Source: Streptacidiphilus albus JL83
Lineage (GTDB): Bacteria; Actinomycetota; Actinomycetes; Streptomycetales; Streptomycetaceae
DNA: 64,000 nucleotides
Direction of reading: 5' to 3'
NCBI RefSeq assembly: GCF_000744705.1
Contig: NZ_JQML01000001.1
Location: 5,776,017-5,840,016 of the forward strand
Part shown: piece after piece, positions 16,845 through 27,046 of the stretch
Layout of the letters: the number at the start of each line of letters is the position of its first letter
Position numbering within the stretch: the stretch's first letter is position 1
Translations under genes and position numbers: made by a program
Notes under the pieces: generated by a model
What the model saw: only the letters and a program-made list of their open reading frames with translations
Database searches by the model: none
Told to the model about the DNA's origin: nothing

Positions 16845-16879
16845 CGGGCACGCACTCGGGGGGGAGGAGCGCGTGCCCG
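16845..16879 (-). terminator. Hairpin terminator after the aldehyde dehydrogenase operon
   Basis: Arms CGGGCACGC (16845-16853) and GCGTGCCCG (16871-16879) pair perfectly around a 17-base loop, 78 bases beyond the stop of the last gene of the deoC operon. Confidence 0.6.
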
Positions 16880-16956
16880 CTCTCAACGGGCGACCTACCC
16901 AGGGGGGGGTTGGGTGGGGCCGCCCGGTCCGCGGGGGTCTCCGGGGCGGTGGGGCC

Positions 16957-17866
16957 TCAGATTCCCATCGGGTGCCAGACCGTCTTGGTCTCCAGGAAGG
17001 CCAGGAGACGATCGGTGCCCGGAGCGGCGGTCCAGTCCTCGCCGGTGGGGGCGGGCCCGGGTCGCCGTACACGTTTAAGAGTATCCGCTGCGAGGGCCTC
17101 CAGCGTCCGCGCCGAGCCGGGTTGATCGGAGGAATTCGCTCCGGTCAGGTCGAGCGCGTTGACGTCCTGATGCGAGGCCAGGGTGGGGGCGAGGTCGTCG
17201 GTCCGTCCGGAGAGCAGGTTGACCACGCCGCCGGGCAGATCCGAGGTGGCCAGCACCTCGCCGAGGGAGAGTCCGGGCAGCGGGGCGCCGGGGGCGAGGG
17301 CGACCACGGCGGTGTTGCCGGTGGCGATCACCGGCGCCAGCACCGAGACCAGCCCGAGCAGCGAGAACCCGGGACCGGCGGTCGGCGCCAGGACGCCGAC
17401 CACGCCGGTCGGCTCCGGGGCGGAGAGGTTGAAGTAGGGCCCGGCGACCGGGTTGGCCGAGCCGGCGATCTGGGCGACCTTGTCGGTCCAGCCGGCGTAC
17501 CAGACCCAGCGGTCGACGGCGGCGTCCACCAGCGCGGCGGCCTTCTTGGCGCCGACCCCCTCGGCCGAGCCGACCTCGGCGGTGAACTGCTCGCGCCGAC
17601 CCTGGAGCAGTTCGGCACAGCGGTACAGGATCTGGCCCCGGTTGTAGGCGGTGGCCCCGGACCAGCCGGCGAAGGCCCCGCGGGCGGCGCCGACCGCGTC
17701 GCGGGCGTCCTTCCTGGTGCCCAGGGGCGCGTTGGCGAGCCAGTCGCCGGTCCGGTGGTCGGTCACCTCGTACACCCGTCCGCTCTCGGAGCGGGGGAAG
17801 GCCCCGCCGACGAAGAGCTTGTACGTCTTGAGGATGGGGATGCGCGGGGCGGGGGGCGTGCTGCGG

Positions 17867-17874
<8 letters not shown>
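16957..17874 (-). CDS. Truncated aldehyde dehydrogenase-like protein, likely non-catalytic
   Basis: A 305-residue protein with only the N-terminal, NAD-binding part of the aldehyde dehydrogenase fold: KLFVGGAFPRSESGRVYEV, then AARGAFAGWSGATAYNRGQ and GVVGVLAPTAGPGFSLL. The catalytic-cysteine segment (FxxxGQxC) and the C-terminal catalytic domain are missing, so it cannot be an aldehyde dehydrogenase alone. Its ATG overlaps the stop of the full-length enzyme by 8 bases, suggesting a coupled partner, perhaps in a heteromer. It ends with TKTVWHPMGI, a defined end rather than random decay. Confidence 0.82.
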
Positions 17875-19318
<1,444 letters not shown>

Positions 19319-19321
19319 GGT

Positions 19322-20332
19322 TCAGTCCCCCGCCACGTAGTCGGGGCCGGAGTACCGGCCGCTGGTCAGCTTCTGCCGTTGCATCAGCAGGTCGTTCAAC
19401 AGCCCGGAGGCGCCGAAGCGGAACCACTCGGGGGAGAGCCAGTCGTCGCCCAGCACCTCGTTCACCAGGACCAGGTACTTCAGCGCGTCCTTGGTGGTGC
19501 GGATCCCCCCGGCCGGCTTGACGCCGATCTGCACCCCGGTCGCGGCCCGGTAGTCGCGGACGGCCTCCAGCAGGACCAGGGTGACCGGCGGGGTGGCGTT
19601 GACGGCGACCTTGCCGGTGGAGGTCTTGATGAAGTCGGCCCCGGCCGACATCGCCAGCCAGCAGGCGCGGCGGACGTTGTCGTAGGTCTGCAGCTCGCCG
19701 GTCTCGAAGATCACCTTGAGGTGGGCGCTGCCGCCGTCCGGCCGGGCGCAGGCGGCCTTGACCGCCCGGACGGTCTCGAAGACCTCCAGGTAGCGGCCGG
19801 AGAGGAAGGCCCCGCGGTCGATCACCATGTCGACCTCGTCCGCCCCGGCCGCCACCGCCTCGGCCGTGTCCGCGAGCTTCACCGGCAGCCCGGCCCGCCC
19901 GGAGGGGAAGGCGGTCGCCACGGCGGCGACCCGGACCGTGCTGCCGAGCAGCGCGGCCCGCGCGGTCGCCGCCAGGTCCGGGTAGACGCAGACGGCGGCG
20001 GTGCTCGGCGCGGTGGGGTCGCCGGGGTCGGGGCGCACCGCCTTGGCGCAGAGCGACCGCACCCGGCCCGGGGTGTCCGCGCCCTCCAACGTGGTCAGGT
20101 CGATCATGGAGATGGCCAGGTCGATGGCGTAGGCCTTGGCCGTGCTCTTGATCGACCGGGTGCCGAGCGCGGCGGCGCGGGCCTGGAGGCCGACCGCGTC
20201 GACCCCGGGCAGTCCGTGCAGGAACCGCCGCAGGGCGGCCTCGGAGCGGAAGTCGGCGAAGTCGGCGAAGTCGGGGTCGGTCGAAGCGCCCGGGGTGGGA
20301 GCCGGCGCCGCGGCTGGGGGAGAGGTGGGCAT
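19322..20332 (-). CDS. deoC: Deoxyribose-phosphate aldolase
   Basis: A 336-residue class I aldolase that cleaves 2-deoxyribose-5-phosphate to glyceraldehyde-3-phosphate and acetaldehyde, completing deoxynucleoside degradation begun by deoA and cdd. VCVYPDLA, EVDMVIDRGAF, GADFIKTSTGK (Schiff-base lysine) and VGVKPAGGIRTTKDAL-like sequence (IGVKPAGGIR) are present. An N-terminal extension of about 100 residues is Pro/Ala rich at first, as in actinobacterial homologues. ATG at 20332 is preferred; a GTG two codons upstream is possible. It heads the operon with both aldehyde dehydrogenases. Confidence 0.93.
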   Translation of the reverse strand: MPTSPPAAAPAPTPGASTDPDFADFADFRSEAALRRFLHGLPGVDAVGLQARAAALGTRSIKSTAKAYAIDLAISMIDLTTLEGADTPGRVRSLCAKAVRPDPGDPTAPSTAAVCVYPDLAATARAALLGSTVRVAAVATAFPSGRAGLPVKLADTAEAVAAGADEVDMVIDRGAFLSGRYLEVFETVRAVKAACARPDGGSAHLKVIFETGELQTYDNVRRACWLAMSAGADFIKTSTGKVAVNATPPVTLVLLEAVRDYRAATGVQIGVKPAGGIRTTKDALKYLVLVNEVLGDDWLSPEWFRFGASGLLNDLLMQRQKLTSGRYSGPDYVAGD

Positions 20333-20351
20333 GCTCACCAGCTGAGCATAT

Positions 20352-20425
20352 CTACACGCGTAGCATTCCGTCAGTGCCACGGAGGAGTGACTTTGGGTGG
20401 CCGCCGACGGCCGCCTGCGGCCACC
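20352..20425. promoter_or_regulatory. Candidate deoC operator and adjacent hairpin
   Basis: Upstream of deoC, CTAC...GTAG (20352-20363) is a near-palindrome centred on ACGCGT, 20 bases before the start, with TAGATA on the minus strand beside it. Further upstream, GGTGGCCGC (20396-20404) and GCGGCCACC (20417-20425) form a 9-base perfect hairpin between deoC and the divergent PH-domain gene. A repressor of deoxynucleoside catabolism could bind here; this is motif-based only. Confidence 0.35.
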
Positions 20426-20499
20426 GCAAAGCGGTCGATGCCATACCGAAACCAGCCGGGTGACGATCGACGCGGTCGGCTGGGGCAGAATCGGGAAAC

Positions 20500-21252
20500 A
20501 TGAGCGACCCCCAGGACCAGAACCGGTCCGACCAGCACACCTCCGCCGAGCCGGCCGCTGACCCGCGACCGCTCGGAGGGCCGGACCAGCCGTTCGCCGA
20601 CCGCGTCTACCGCTCCACCATGGGCGCCGTCGCCGGTGGGCTGCTGATCGTCCTGATTCTGTGGCTGTTCGTGGACACCGTGCTGCACGGCCACGGCCGG
20701 GACGTCTGGCTGGCGCTGTCCGGCACGGTCTGCTTCGTGCCGCTGCTCGGCGCCTACACCATGTGGCCCTGTGTGCGCACCAACGCCCAGCGGCTGGTGG
20801 TGCGCAACCCGCTGCGGACGATCACCGTGCCCTGGGCGGCACTGGAGACGGTCCGGGCCACGCTCTCCGTCGAGATGGAGGCCGAGGGCCGGAAGTTCCA
20901 GCTCTGGGCGATCCCGGTGTCGCTGCGCCAGCGGAAGCGGAGCAACCGGCAGGCGATGAAGGCGACCACCGGCGAGACCGGCGGCTTCGGCCTGCTCGGC
21001 CGGGGCCGCGCGGTGCGCGACCCCTACCTCACCGGCGGCCCGGGCCGGAACGCCCCGATGCAGCCGACGGCCCCGTCCCGGGCCCTCGCCGACGCCGCCG
21101 TGGACGAGATCCTGAAGCAGCGCGACACCCAGCTGACCGCGCAGGGCGAGGCGGCCCTGTCCGGCCAGGTCCAGGTCGCCTGGACCTGGTGGATCATCGC
21201 CCCGATCGTCGGCGGCGCGATCGCCCTGGCGGCGCTGCTGATCGCCGGCTGA
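20500..21252 (+). CDS. PH-domain-containing membrane protein
   Basis: A 250-residue protein with a polar N-terminus, two membrane segments (about 40-60 and 68-88), a soluble bacterial PH-like region starting at RTNAQRLVVRNPLRTITVPWAALETV in two stretches, and a C-terminal membrane helix (WWIIAPIVGGAIALAALLIAG, quoted in part). It resembles the PH-domain protein found beside deoC in Streptomyces; function unknown. The ATG follows GGGAAAC. Confidence 0.8.
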   Translation: MSDPQDQNRSDQHTSAEPAADPRPLGGPDQPFADRVYRSTMGAVAGGLLIVLILWLFVDTVLHGHGRDVWLALSGTVCFVPLLGAYTMWPCVRTNAQRLVVRNPLRTITVPWAALETVRATLSVEMEAEGRKFQLWAIPVSLRQRKRSNRQAMKATTGETGGFGLLGRGRAVRDPYLTGGPGRNAPMQPTAPSRALADAAVDEILKQRDTQLTAQGEAALSGQVQVAWTWWIIAPIVGGAIALAALLIAG

Positions 21253-21281
21253 GAGCCGGCCGAGCACCGGCCCCGCAGCTC

Positions 21282-21311
21282 CGCCCCGCACCTCAGTCCA
21301 GGTGCGGGGCG
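21282..21311. terminator. Bidirectional terminator overlapping a stop codon
   Basis: Arms CGCCCCGCACCT (21282-21293) and AGGTGCGGGGCG (21300-21311) pair perfectly around CAGTCC. The hairpin spans the last codons and stop of the histidine phosphatase gene and faces the convergent PH-domain gene. Confidence 0.7.
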
Positions 21312-22063
21312 CTGTTGTAGCAGTCGAGCTCGAAGCGCCCGTCCGTCCCGCGCGACCAGCGGGTGACCGAGGTGTTGCCGACCGCGCCCGCGCGGGTGAC
21401 CCGCTCCATCTCCTCCTCGTCCAGGCGGTCGAGGACGTGCCGGAGCATCAGCACCACGGCGTCGTGCGCCACCAGCAGCACCCGGCGCGAGGACTCCTCC
21501 TCGTACAGGTCCCGCAGCAGGCTGCGGAGCCGCAGGGCCACGTCCGCGTGCGACTCGCCGCCCGGGGGGCGCCAGCGCAGCTCGCCGAGGAGGCGCCGAC
21601 GGGTGGCCTCGGCCGGGTGGTGCAGCTCGATCGCGGCCGAGGTCAGCATCTCCAGGACGCCCAGCTCCCGGTCGCGCAGCCGCTCGTCGGTGCGGACGGC
21701 CGGACGGGGCAGGCCCGCGTCGTCCAGTTCGGCCAGGACCAGTGCGGCCGTCTCCTGGGCGCGCAGGTAGGGGGAGACCCACAGGCTCTGCGGCGGCGGT
21801 CCGTCGCTGCGGGAGGCGAGCCGCCGGCCCAGCGCGGTGGCCTGCCGCCGGCCGAGCGCGGTGAGCCCGAGGTCGGCGTCGCGGCAGCTGATGCCGACCT
21901 CCAGCGCGCCGACCGCCTCGGCCGCGGCGAAGGCGGCGTTGGCGGTGCTCTGGCCGTGCCGGACGACGGTGAGCGAGAGCGGCAGCGCTGGCCGTCCGGT
22001 ACCTGCTGTGGCGGCGCCGGCTTCGGCCGTGCTGTGTTCAGCGCGGTGGTTGGTCAGTTCCAC
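21293..22063 (-). CDS. Histidine phosphatase family (phosphoglycerate mutase-like) protein
   Basis: A 256-residue protein of the histidine phosphatase superfamily. VVRHGQSTAN contains the RHG catalytic motif with the phosphorylated histidine, the segment around LRDRELGVLEM supplies the acid, and LLVAHDAVVLMLRHVL the second histidine. Substrate unknown. The GTG at 22063 was chosen as a start close to the fold; the frame continues upstream into repeat sequence with no support. Confidence 0.82.
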   Translation of the reverse strand: MELTNHRAEHSTAEAGAATAGTGRPALPLSLTVVRHGQSTANAAFAAAEAVGALEVGISCRDADLGLTALGRRQATALGRRLASRSDGPPPQSLWVSPYLRAQETAALVLAELDDAGLPRPAVRTDERLRDRELGVLEMLTSAAIELHHPAEATRRRLLGELRWRPPGGESHADVALRLRSLLRDLYEEESSRRVLLVAHDAVVLMLRHVLDRLDEEEMERVTRAGAVGNTSVTRWSRGTDGRFELDCYNSAPHLD

Positions 22064-22247
22064 GGGAGGCCCCCAGCGGTTCGGTGGGCCCGGCGCGGGA
22101 TGCGTGCGGGCCGCCGTCCCAGTGTGCGGGAGCCGACCGCCGGTACGGGGGGCGCAGAAGCAGCGCGTTGGGGAGCAAAGGGGCTCTTGGTGGGGGAGCG
22201 GGTCCCGGCCGCACCCGTCGGCCGCCCGCACGCCGCGCCCCGACGAC

Positions 22248-22289
22248 AGCAGCGATCCGAGAACAGCAGCGATCCGAGAACAGCAGCGC
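22248..22289. repeat. 17-bp tandem repeat sharing the sigQ palindrome arm
   Basis: Two perfect copies of a 17-base unit (22248-22264 and 22265-22281) plus a partial third copy. Each unit contains GCGATCCGAGAAC, a 13-base match to the right arm and flank of the sigQ palindrome at 14262-14274. It lies between the histidine phosphatase start and the dasR terminator. Confidence 0.85.
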
Positions 22290-22315
22290 CCCGGCCCGTG
22301 CGGGCCGGGGCGCTG
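22284..22315 (-). terminator. Strong hairpin terminator of dasR
   Basis: Perfect 15-base arms (22284-22298 and 22301-22315) with a two-base TG loop, core CCCCGGCCCG/CGGGCCGGGG, 18 bases beyond the dasR stop. Confidence 0.75.
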
Positions 22316-22333
22316 GGCGCGGTTGAGCCCGGG

Positions 22334-23095
22334 TCAGTTCGGGCGGCGCAGCCGGGCGGTGAACTTGTACCGGTCGCCCCGGTACACCGAGCGGACCCAC
22401 TCCACCGGCTCGCCGGCGTCGTCGAAGGAGTGCCGGGAGAGCAGCAGCATCGGCAGGCCGACGTCGGTGCCCAGCTGCCCGGCCTCGGCCGGGGTGGCCA
22501 GCGAGGTCTCGATGGTCTCCTCGGCCTCGGCGACGTGGACGCCGTAGACCTCGCTCAGCGCGGAGTACAGCGAGTTGTACTTCACCAGGTTGCGGCGCAG
22601 CGCCGGGAAGCGCTTCGCGGAGAGGTGGGCCGCCTCGATCGCCATCGGGTCGCCGTTGGCGAGGCGGAGCCGCTCCACCCGCAGCACCCGGCCGCCGGGA
22701 CGGATGTCCAGCAGCCCGGCCAGCCGCTCGTCGGCGGTGATGTAGCCGACCTCCAGCAGCCGCGAGGTGGGTTCGAGCCCCTGGGCCCGCATGTCCTCGG
22801 TGTACGAGGTGAGTTGCAGCGCCTGGGAGACCTTGGGCTTGGCCACGAAGGTGCCCTTGCCCTGGATCCGTTCGAGCCGGCCCTCGACGACCAGCTCCTG
22901 CAGCGCCTGGCGCACCGTGGTGCGGGAGGTCTCGAACTCCAGGGCCAGGGTGCGCTCCGGCGGTACCGGCGTGCCGGGCGCCTGCGTCTGCGTGATCTGC
23001 AGCAGGTGCCGCTTCAGCCGGTAGTACTTGGGGACGCGCGCGCTGCCGGCGCCTTCCACGGACGGCTCCACGCCGGTGCCCCCTTCGGTCGTCAT
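22334..23095 (-). CDS. dasR: GntR/HutC-family regulator DasR
   Basis: A 253-residue regulator very similar to Streptomyces DasR, the repressor of amino-sugar uptake and chitin use that responds to glucosamine phosphates. The winged helix contains [33 protein letters not shown] (20 residues) and [17 protein letters not shown]; the UTRA effector domain follows with [14 protein letters not shown] and ends [19 protein letters not shown]. The ATG at 23095 follows AGGAAG. It lies 237 bases from the GH3 gene and near the das transporter genes, with DasR-like operators at 28.6 and 31.8 kb. Confidence 0.94.
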   Translation of the reverse strand: MTTEGGTGVEPSVEGAGSARVPKYYRLKRHLLQITQTQAPGTPVPPERTLALEFETSRTTVRQALQELVVEGRLERIQGKGTFVAKPKVSQALQLTSYTEDMRAQGLEPTSRLLEVGYITADERLAGLLDIRPGGRVLRVERLRLANGDPMAIEAAHLSAKRFPALRRNLVKYNSLYSALSEVYGVHVAEAEETIETSLATPAEAGQLGTDVGLPMLLLSRHSFDDAGEPVEWVRSVYRGDRYKFTARLRRPN

Positions 23096-23332
23096 CGCGC
23101 TTCCTACTCCCTTGTCCGTCGCCCTCACCGCTGTCTTCTCCGTGGTCCTGCGGCACTCATGGTGACATGTCCGGTCCGCCGCTGGCGGATCCTTGCCACC
23201 GGGTGCCCGTGGATGCCCTCGTCGGACCCTAGCGCCTGCGGCTCGGAACGGCCTGTGGCCGTACGCCGCGCGGCGGGGTTCCCCGGCGTCGGGCCGCCGG
23301 TCCCACTGGCGCGGAACGGGCGGCCCGGTCGC

Positions 23333-24913
23333 TCAGGCGACGCGGGAGGCACGGGCCGCGGTCGGCCCGGCCAGGGCCTCGGCGGCGGCGATCCCGCAGA
23401 CCCGGGCCCCGCCGTAGGTGGCCAGTACGGTCACCCCGCGGTCGGCGAAGGTCTCCTCCAGGCCGTAGGCGGTGCCGATCTCGACCACGACCGCGTCCGG
23501 GCGGGCGGTGGTGAGCTCCAGCGCCGCGCGCTTCATCCACCCGTACCGGTGCAGGTCGCGCACCACGATGACGAGCGGACGGCCGACCGCGGCACCGAGC
23601 AGCGGGGTGGTGTCGACGCTCCCCTCCGATGCGTCGACAGCCGTGCTGAGCAGCCCCATCCGCTCGGTGCCGCTGGTCGGCGCGCCGACCCGGGTGAGCG
23701 TGGTGCCCGGAATGAGGTCGGCGAGCGGCCCGGACAGCCCCCAGGCGGTCTCGTCGCCGACGGCGAAGTTGGCGGCCGGGGAGAACTCGACGACGTGCGG
23801 GACGCCGCGCAGCGGTCGCAGCTCGCCGCTGACCCGGAGCGCGCGGCGGGCGGCGCTGAGGCCGATGCCGGGCTCGACGGTCGCGGCGCCCTGGGCCCGC
23901 ACGGCGGCGGACCAGCGGGCGACGGCGCGGTTGCGCTCGGCGGCGTCGTGCAGCCGCTCCTCGCCGAGCCGGCCCTCGCGCACCGCCCAGAGCAGGGCGT
24001 CGCGGAGGTAGAGGAAGGTCGCCTCGTCCTGGAGCCCGCCGCCGACGCAGACCGTGTCGGCGCCGCCGGCCAGGGCCTTGACGGTGCCCTCGGCGATGCC
24101 GTGGGTGCCGGAGATGGCGCCCATCTCGATGCCGTCGGTGACGATCAGGCCCTCGTAGCCGAGGTCCTTCCGCAGCAGGTCGCTGAGGATGGCCCGGGAC
24201 ATGGTGGCCGGCAGGTCGCTGTCGTAGGCCGGGAAGAGGATGTGCGCCGTCATGATCGACTTCGCGCCGGCCGCGACGGCCGCACGGAACGGCGCCAGGT
24301 GGGCGCCGAAGACGTCGAGCGGCAGGTCGATCCTGGGCAGCCCCAGGTGGGTGTCGGAGGCGGTGTCGCCGTGCCCGGGGAAGTGCTTGGCGCAGGCGGC
24401 GACGCCGGCCGACTGGAGGCCGCGGACGTAGGCGGCGGTGTGCCGGGCGGCCAGCTCGCCGTCGCCGCCGAAGGAGCGGACGCCGATGACCGGGTTGTCC
24501 GGGTTGGAGTTGACGTCCGCGTCCGGCGCGTAGTTGAGGTTGATCCCGGCGGCGGCCAGGTCGATGCCGATGGAGCGGGCGACGCTCTCGGTCAGGCCGG
24601 TGTCGTCGACCGCGCCGAGGGCGAGGTTGCCCGGGTAGGAGGACCCGGTCATCACCTCCAGGCGGGTGACGTCCCCGCCCTCCTCGTCGGTGGCGATCAG
24701 CAGGTCGGGGGCGAGCGCGTAGAGCGAGGAGGTGAGCGCGGCGACCTGCTCGCGGCCGGCGATGTTGCGTCCGTAGAGGGCGATGCCGCCGAGCTCGCCG
24801 GATTCGAGCCGGTGGCGCACCCAGTCCGGTGCCGTGAGGCCGGTGAATCCCGGCTGGAGCACCGTTCCGGCGTCTGCGAGGAGTCGGACGGTGTCCGGGC
24901 CGGGATTCGTCAT
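23333..24913 (-). CDS. GH3 beta-N-acetylhexosaminidase (DasD/NagZ-like)
   Basis: A 526-residue family 3 glycoside hydrolase. ATDEEGGDVTRL, the NagZ-type loop CAKHFPGHGDTASDTH and LIVTDGIEMGAI (nucleophile aspartate) fit beta-N-acetylglucosaminidases. No signal peptide is visible, so it should cleave imported chitooligosaccharides or muropeptide sugars in the cytosol. The C-terminal 170 residues form the second GH3 domain. The ATG follows AGGAAGGAACC. It is 85 bases downstream of dasC and probably the last gene of the dasABC operon, matching the role of dasD. Confidence 0.92.
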   Translation of the reverse strand: MTNPGPDTVRLLADAGTVLQPGFTGLTAPDWVRHRLESGELGGIALYGRNIAGREQVAALTSSLYALAPDLLIATDEEGGDVTRLEVMTGSSYPGNLALGAVDDTGLTESVARSIGIDLAAAGINLNYAPDADVNSNPDNPVIGVRSFGGDGELAARHTAAYVRGLQSAGVAACAKHFPGHGDTASDTHLGLPRIDLPLDVFGAHLAPFRAAVAAGAKSIMTAHILFPAYDSDLPATMSRAILSDLLRKDLGYEGLIVTDGIEMGAISGTHGIAEGTVKALAGGADTVCVGGGLQDEATFLYLRDALLWAVREGRLGEERLHDAAERNRAVARWSAAVRAQGAATVEPGIGLSAARRALRVSGELRPLRGVPHVVEFSPAANFAVGDETAWGLSGPLADLIPGTTLTRVGAPTSGTERMGLLSTAVDASEGSVDTTPLLGAAVGRPLVIVVRDLHRYGWMKRAALELTTARPDAVVVEIGTAYGLEETFADRGVTVLATYGGARVCGIAAAEALAGPTAARASRVA

Positions 24914-24998
24914 GGTTCCTTCCTAGCTTGGGGGGTACGGGGGTTCGCCCCCCGGAGAGCTGGCGTTCCGGTGCGTGCAGAGGCGGGGCCGGGGCAGG

Positions 24999-25928
24999 TC
25001 AGCCCTTGACCGCACCGGCGGTCAGGCCGGCGCCCAGGCGCTTCTGGAAGATGACGAAGAGGACGATCACCGGCAGCGAGATCAGCAGCGAGCCGGCCAT
25101 CTGCGCCCCGTAGTCCGCGGCACGGGTCGGGGTGTTGGAGTAGAAGGTCAGCCAGACCATGGAGGTCTGCTTGTTGGTGCTGGAGAGCAGCGTGTTGGCG
25201 ATGATGAACTCGTTCCACGCCTGGATCCAGGCGTAGACGCCGGTGGTGATCAGGCCGGGGGCGGTCAGCGGCAGGATGATCCGGAAGAAGGCGCCCCAGC
25301 GGGTGCAGCCGTCGACCATCGCGGCCTCGTCCAGCTCCACCGGGATGTTCACGATGAAGGAACGGAGGGTCCAGATCACATAGGGGATCGTGAACACCAG
25401 GTAGGCCAGGATCACGCCGAACAGCTCGTTGTACAGGCCGGCCGAGTTGAGGATCAGGTACAGCGGGATGATCAGCGCCAGCAGCGGGACCATCTGCACG
25501 ATCAGGATCGCGACGATGAACGGGTTGCGGCCGCGGAAGCGGAAGCGGGCGACGCCGACGGCGGCCAGGAAGCCCACGATCAGGCCGAGCAGCACCGCGC
25601 CCAGGGTGATCAGCACCGTGTTCTTCAGGTCGGGCAGGAAGTTCGGGTCGGCGAAGACCGTGTGGTAGCTGGAGAAGTCGAAGGCGCTGGGCCAGAACTT
25701 CGGGTTCTCGCTGAGCAGGTCCTTGCCGGGCTGGACGGTGGTCAGCACCATCCAGTAGATCGGGAAGGCCATGACGACCGCGAAGACGATGGCCAGGATG
25801 TTCCAGACCCAGGTCATCACCCGGTTCTCGTTGACCGGGCGCTCGGAGGCGTTGACCCGTCCGGCCTTCTTGACCTTGACGGGCCGGGTCTGCGGCGCGG
25901 TGTCGGCGGTGTTGTTGACGACGCTCAT
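24999..25928 (-). CDS. dasC: ABC transporter permease DasC
   Basis: A 309-residue permease of the carbohydrate CUT1 class with a polar N-terminus and six membrane segments. The EAA loop reads ELDEAAMVDGCTRWGAFFRIILPL in two stretches and would contact the ATPase MsiK, which is encoded elsewhere in streptomycetes. It should import N-acetylglucosamine or chitobiose with DasA and DasB. Its ATG overlaps the dasB stop by 4 bases (ATGA), showing coupling. Confidence 0.93.
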   Translation of the reverse strand: MSVVNNTADTAPQTRPVKVKKAGRVNASERPVNENRVMTWVWNILAIVFAVVMAFPIYWMVLTTVQPGKDLLSENPKFWPSAFDFSSYHTVFADPNFLPDLKNTVLITLGAVLLGLIVGFLAAVGVARFRFRGRNPFIVAILIVQMVPLLALIIPLYLILNSAGLYNELFGVILAYLVFTIPYVIWTLRSFIVNIPVELDEAAMVDGCTRWGAFFRIILPLTAPGLITTGVYAWIQAWNEFIIANTLLSSTNKQTSMVWLTFYSNTPTRAADYGAQMAGSLLISLPVIVLFVIFQKRLGAGLTAGAVKG

Positions 25929-26911
25929 CAGTCCTGCGCCCCGATCTTGATCATCTGACGGATGTAGAAGACGAGCACCGCCAGCAGCAGCAGGATCATC
26001 GCGATGGAGATCACCGCGCCGTCGCTGTAGTGCGAGTTGACCAGCCCGCGCTCGTAGAGGTAGACGCCGATGGTCCAGTAGCCGGGCTCCGGCGAGGACT
26101 GGCGCAGCGACCAGATCTGGGCGAAGACCTGGAAGTTCCAGATGACGCTCAGGGCGGTGGCGATCATCAGGAACGGCCGGATGATGGGCAGCACGACGTG
26201 GTAGAAGCTCTGCCACGGTCCGGCGCCGTCGATCTTGGCGGCCTCGACCAGTTCCTTCGGCACCTGGGACATGGCCGCGTGGAAACCGATGACCAGGAAG
26301 GGCATGGCGCCCCAGATGATCACTGCGGCCACCACCACGTACAGGCCCTGGTTCGGGTTGGCGAACCAGTCGTGGTTCAGCATCCCCTTGCCGCCGAGCA
26401 GGTAGCAGATGTAGTCGGCGACGCCCGAGGTGTTGGCGAAGATCCAGCGGAACACGGTGCCGGTGACGATCGCCGGGATCGACCAGACGAACATCAGCAC
26501 GGTGACGACCAGTACCCGGACCCAGGGGCTGACCCGGGCCAGCAGCTTGGCGACGCCCAGGCTGAGCACGATCGAGATGCCCACGGTCTCCACCGTGAGG
26601 TAGAGCGTGCGGAGGATGACCTCCCAGAACTGGTCGTCCGAGAGGACGTGGGTGAAGCCGTCGAAGCCGATGTACTTGTCCAGCTGGGGGGCGGCCAGCA
26701 GCAGGTACGAGTTGACGTTCTGGAACGACAGGTCGATGAGGCGGACCAGCGGGTAGCCCAGGATCAGCACCAGGACGGCCAGGGCCGGGAGGATCAGCAG
26801 GTAGGGGATGTGCTCCCCTCTCGCGAACAGACCTCTGCGCTGGGGAGATTGCCGGGACAGTGCTGGCTCATCTGCCGACGCCTCGCGGCGTCCGGGTGCG
26901 GTCACGCTCAT
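25928..26911 (-). CDS. dasB: ABC transporter permease DasB
   Basis: A 327-residue CUT1 permease with about six membrane segments. HIPYLLILPALAVLVLIL is TM1, and the EAA loop reads VPKELVEAAKIDGAGPWQSF. It forms the channel with DasC. ATG at 26911 follows GGAAGGA; the frame stays open upstream without a supported start. It is 135 bases downstream of dasA on the same strand. Confidence 0.93.
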   Translation of the reverse strand: MSVTAPGRREASADEPALSRQSPQRRGLFARGEHIPYLLILPALAVLVLILGYPLVRLIDLSFQNVNSYLLLAAPQLDKYIGFDGFTHVLSDDQFWEVILRTLYLTVETVGISIVLSLGVAKLLARVSPWVRVLVVTVLMFVWSIPAIVTGTVFRWIFANTSGVADYICYLLGGKGMLNHDWFANPNQGLYVVVAAVIIWGAMPFLVIGFHAAMSQVPKELVEAAKIDGAGPWQSFYHVVLPIIRPFLMIATALSVIWNFQVFAQIWSLRQSSPEPGYWTIGVYLYERGLVNSHYSDGAVISIAMILLLLAVLVFYIRQMIKIGAQD

Positions 26912-27046
26912 CAGGGTCCTTCCGAAGGGGCCCGCGGGTCTTTGCCCACTACAGTGCGGTGCGCTCGGTGCCAGGGGAAGACACGGAGCCGACCGCGGGG
27001 CCGGCACGCCCGGTGGTTCGGGGTGCCGGCCCCACGGTCAGGGGGT

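Noticed and set aside
21302-25009. Open frame of over 1200 codons on the plus strand
   Set aside because: It crosses the histidine phosphatase, dasR and GH3 genes in antisense and lacks any protein signature.
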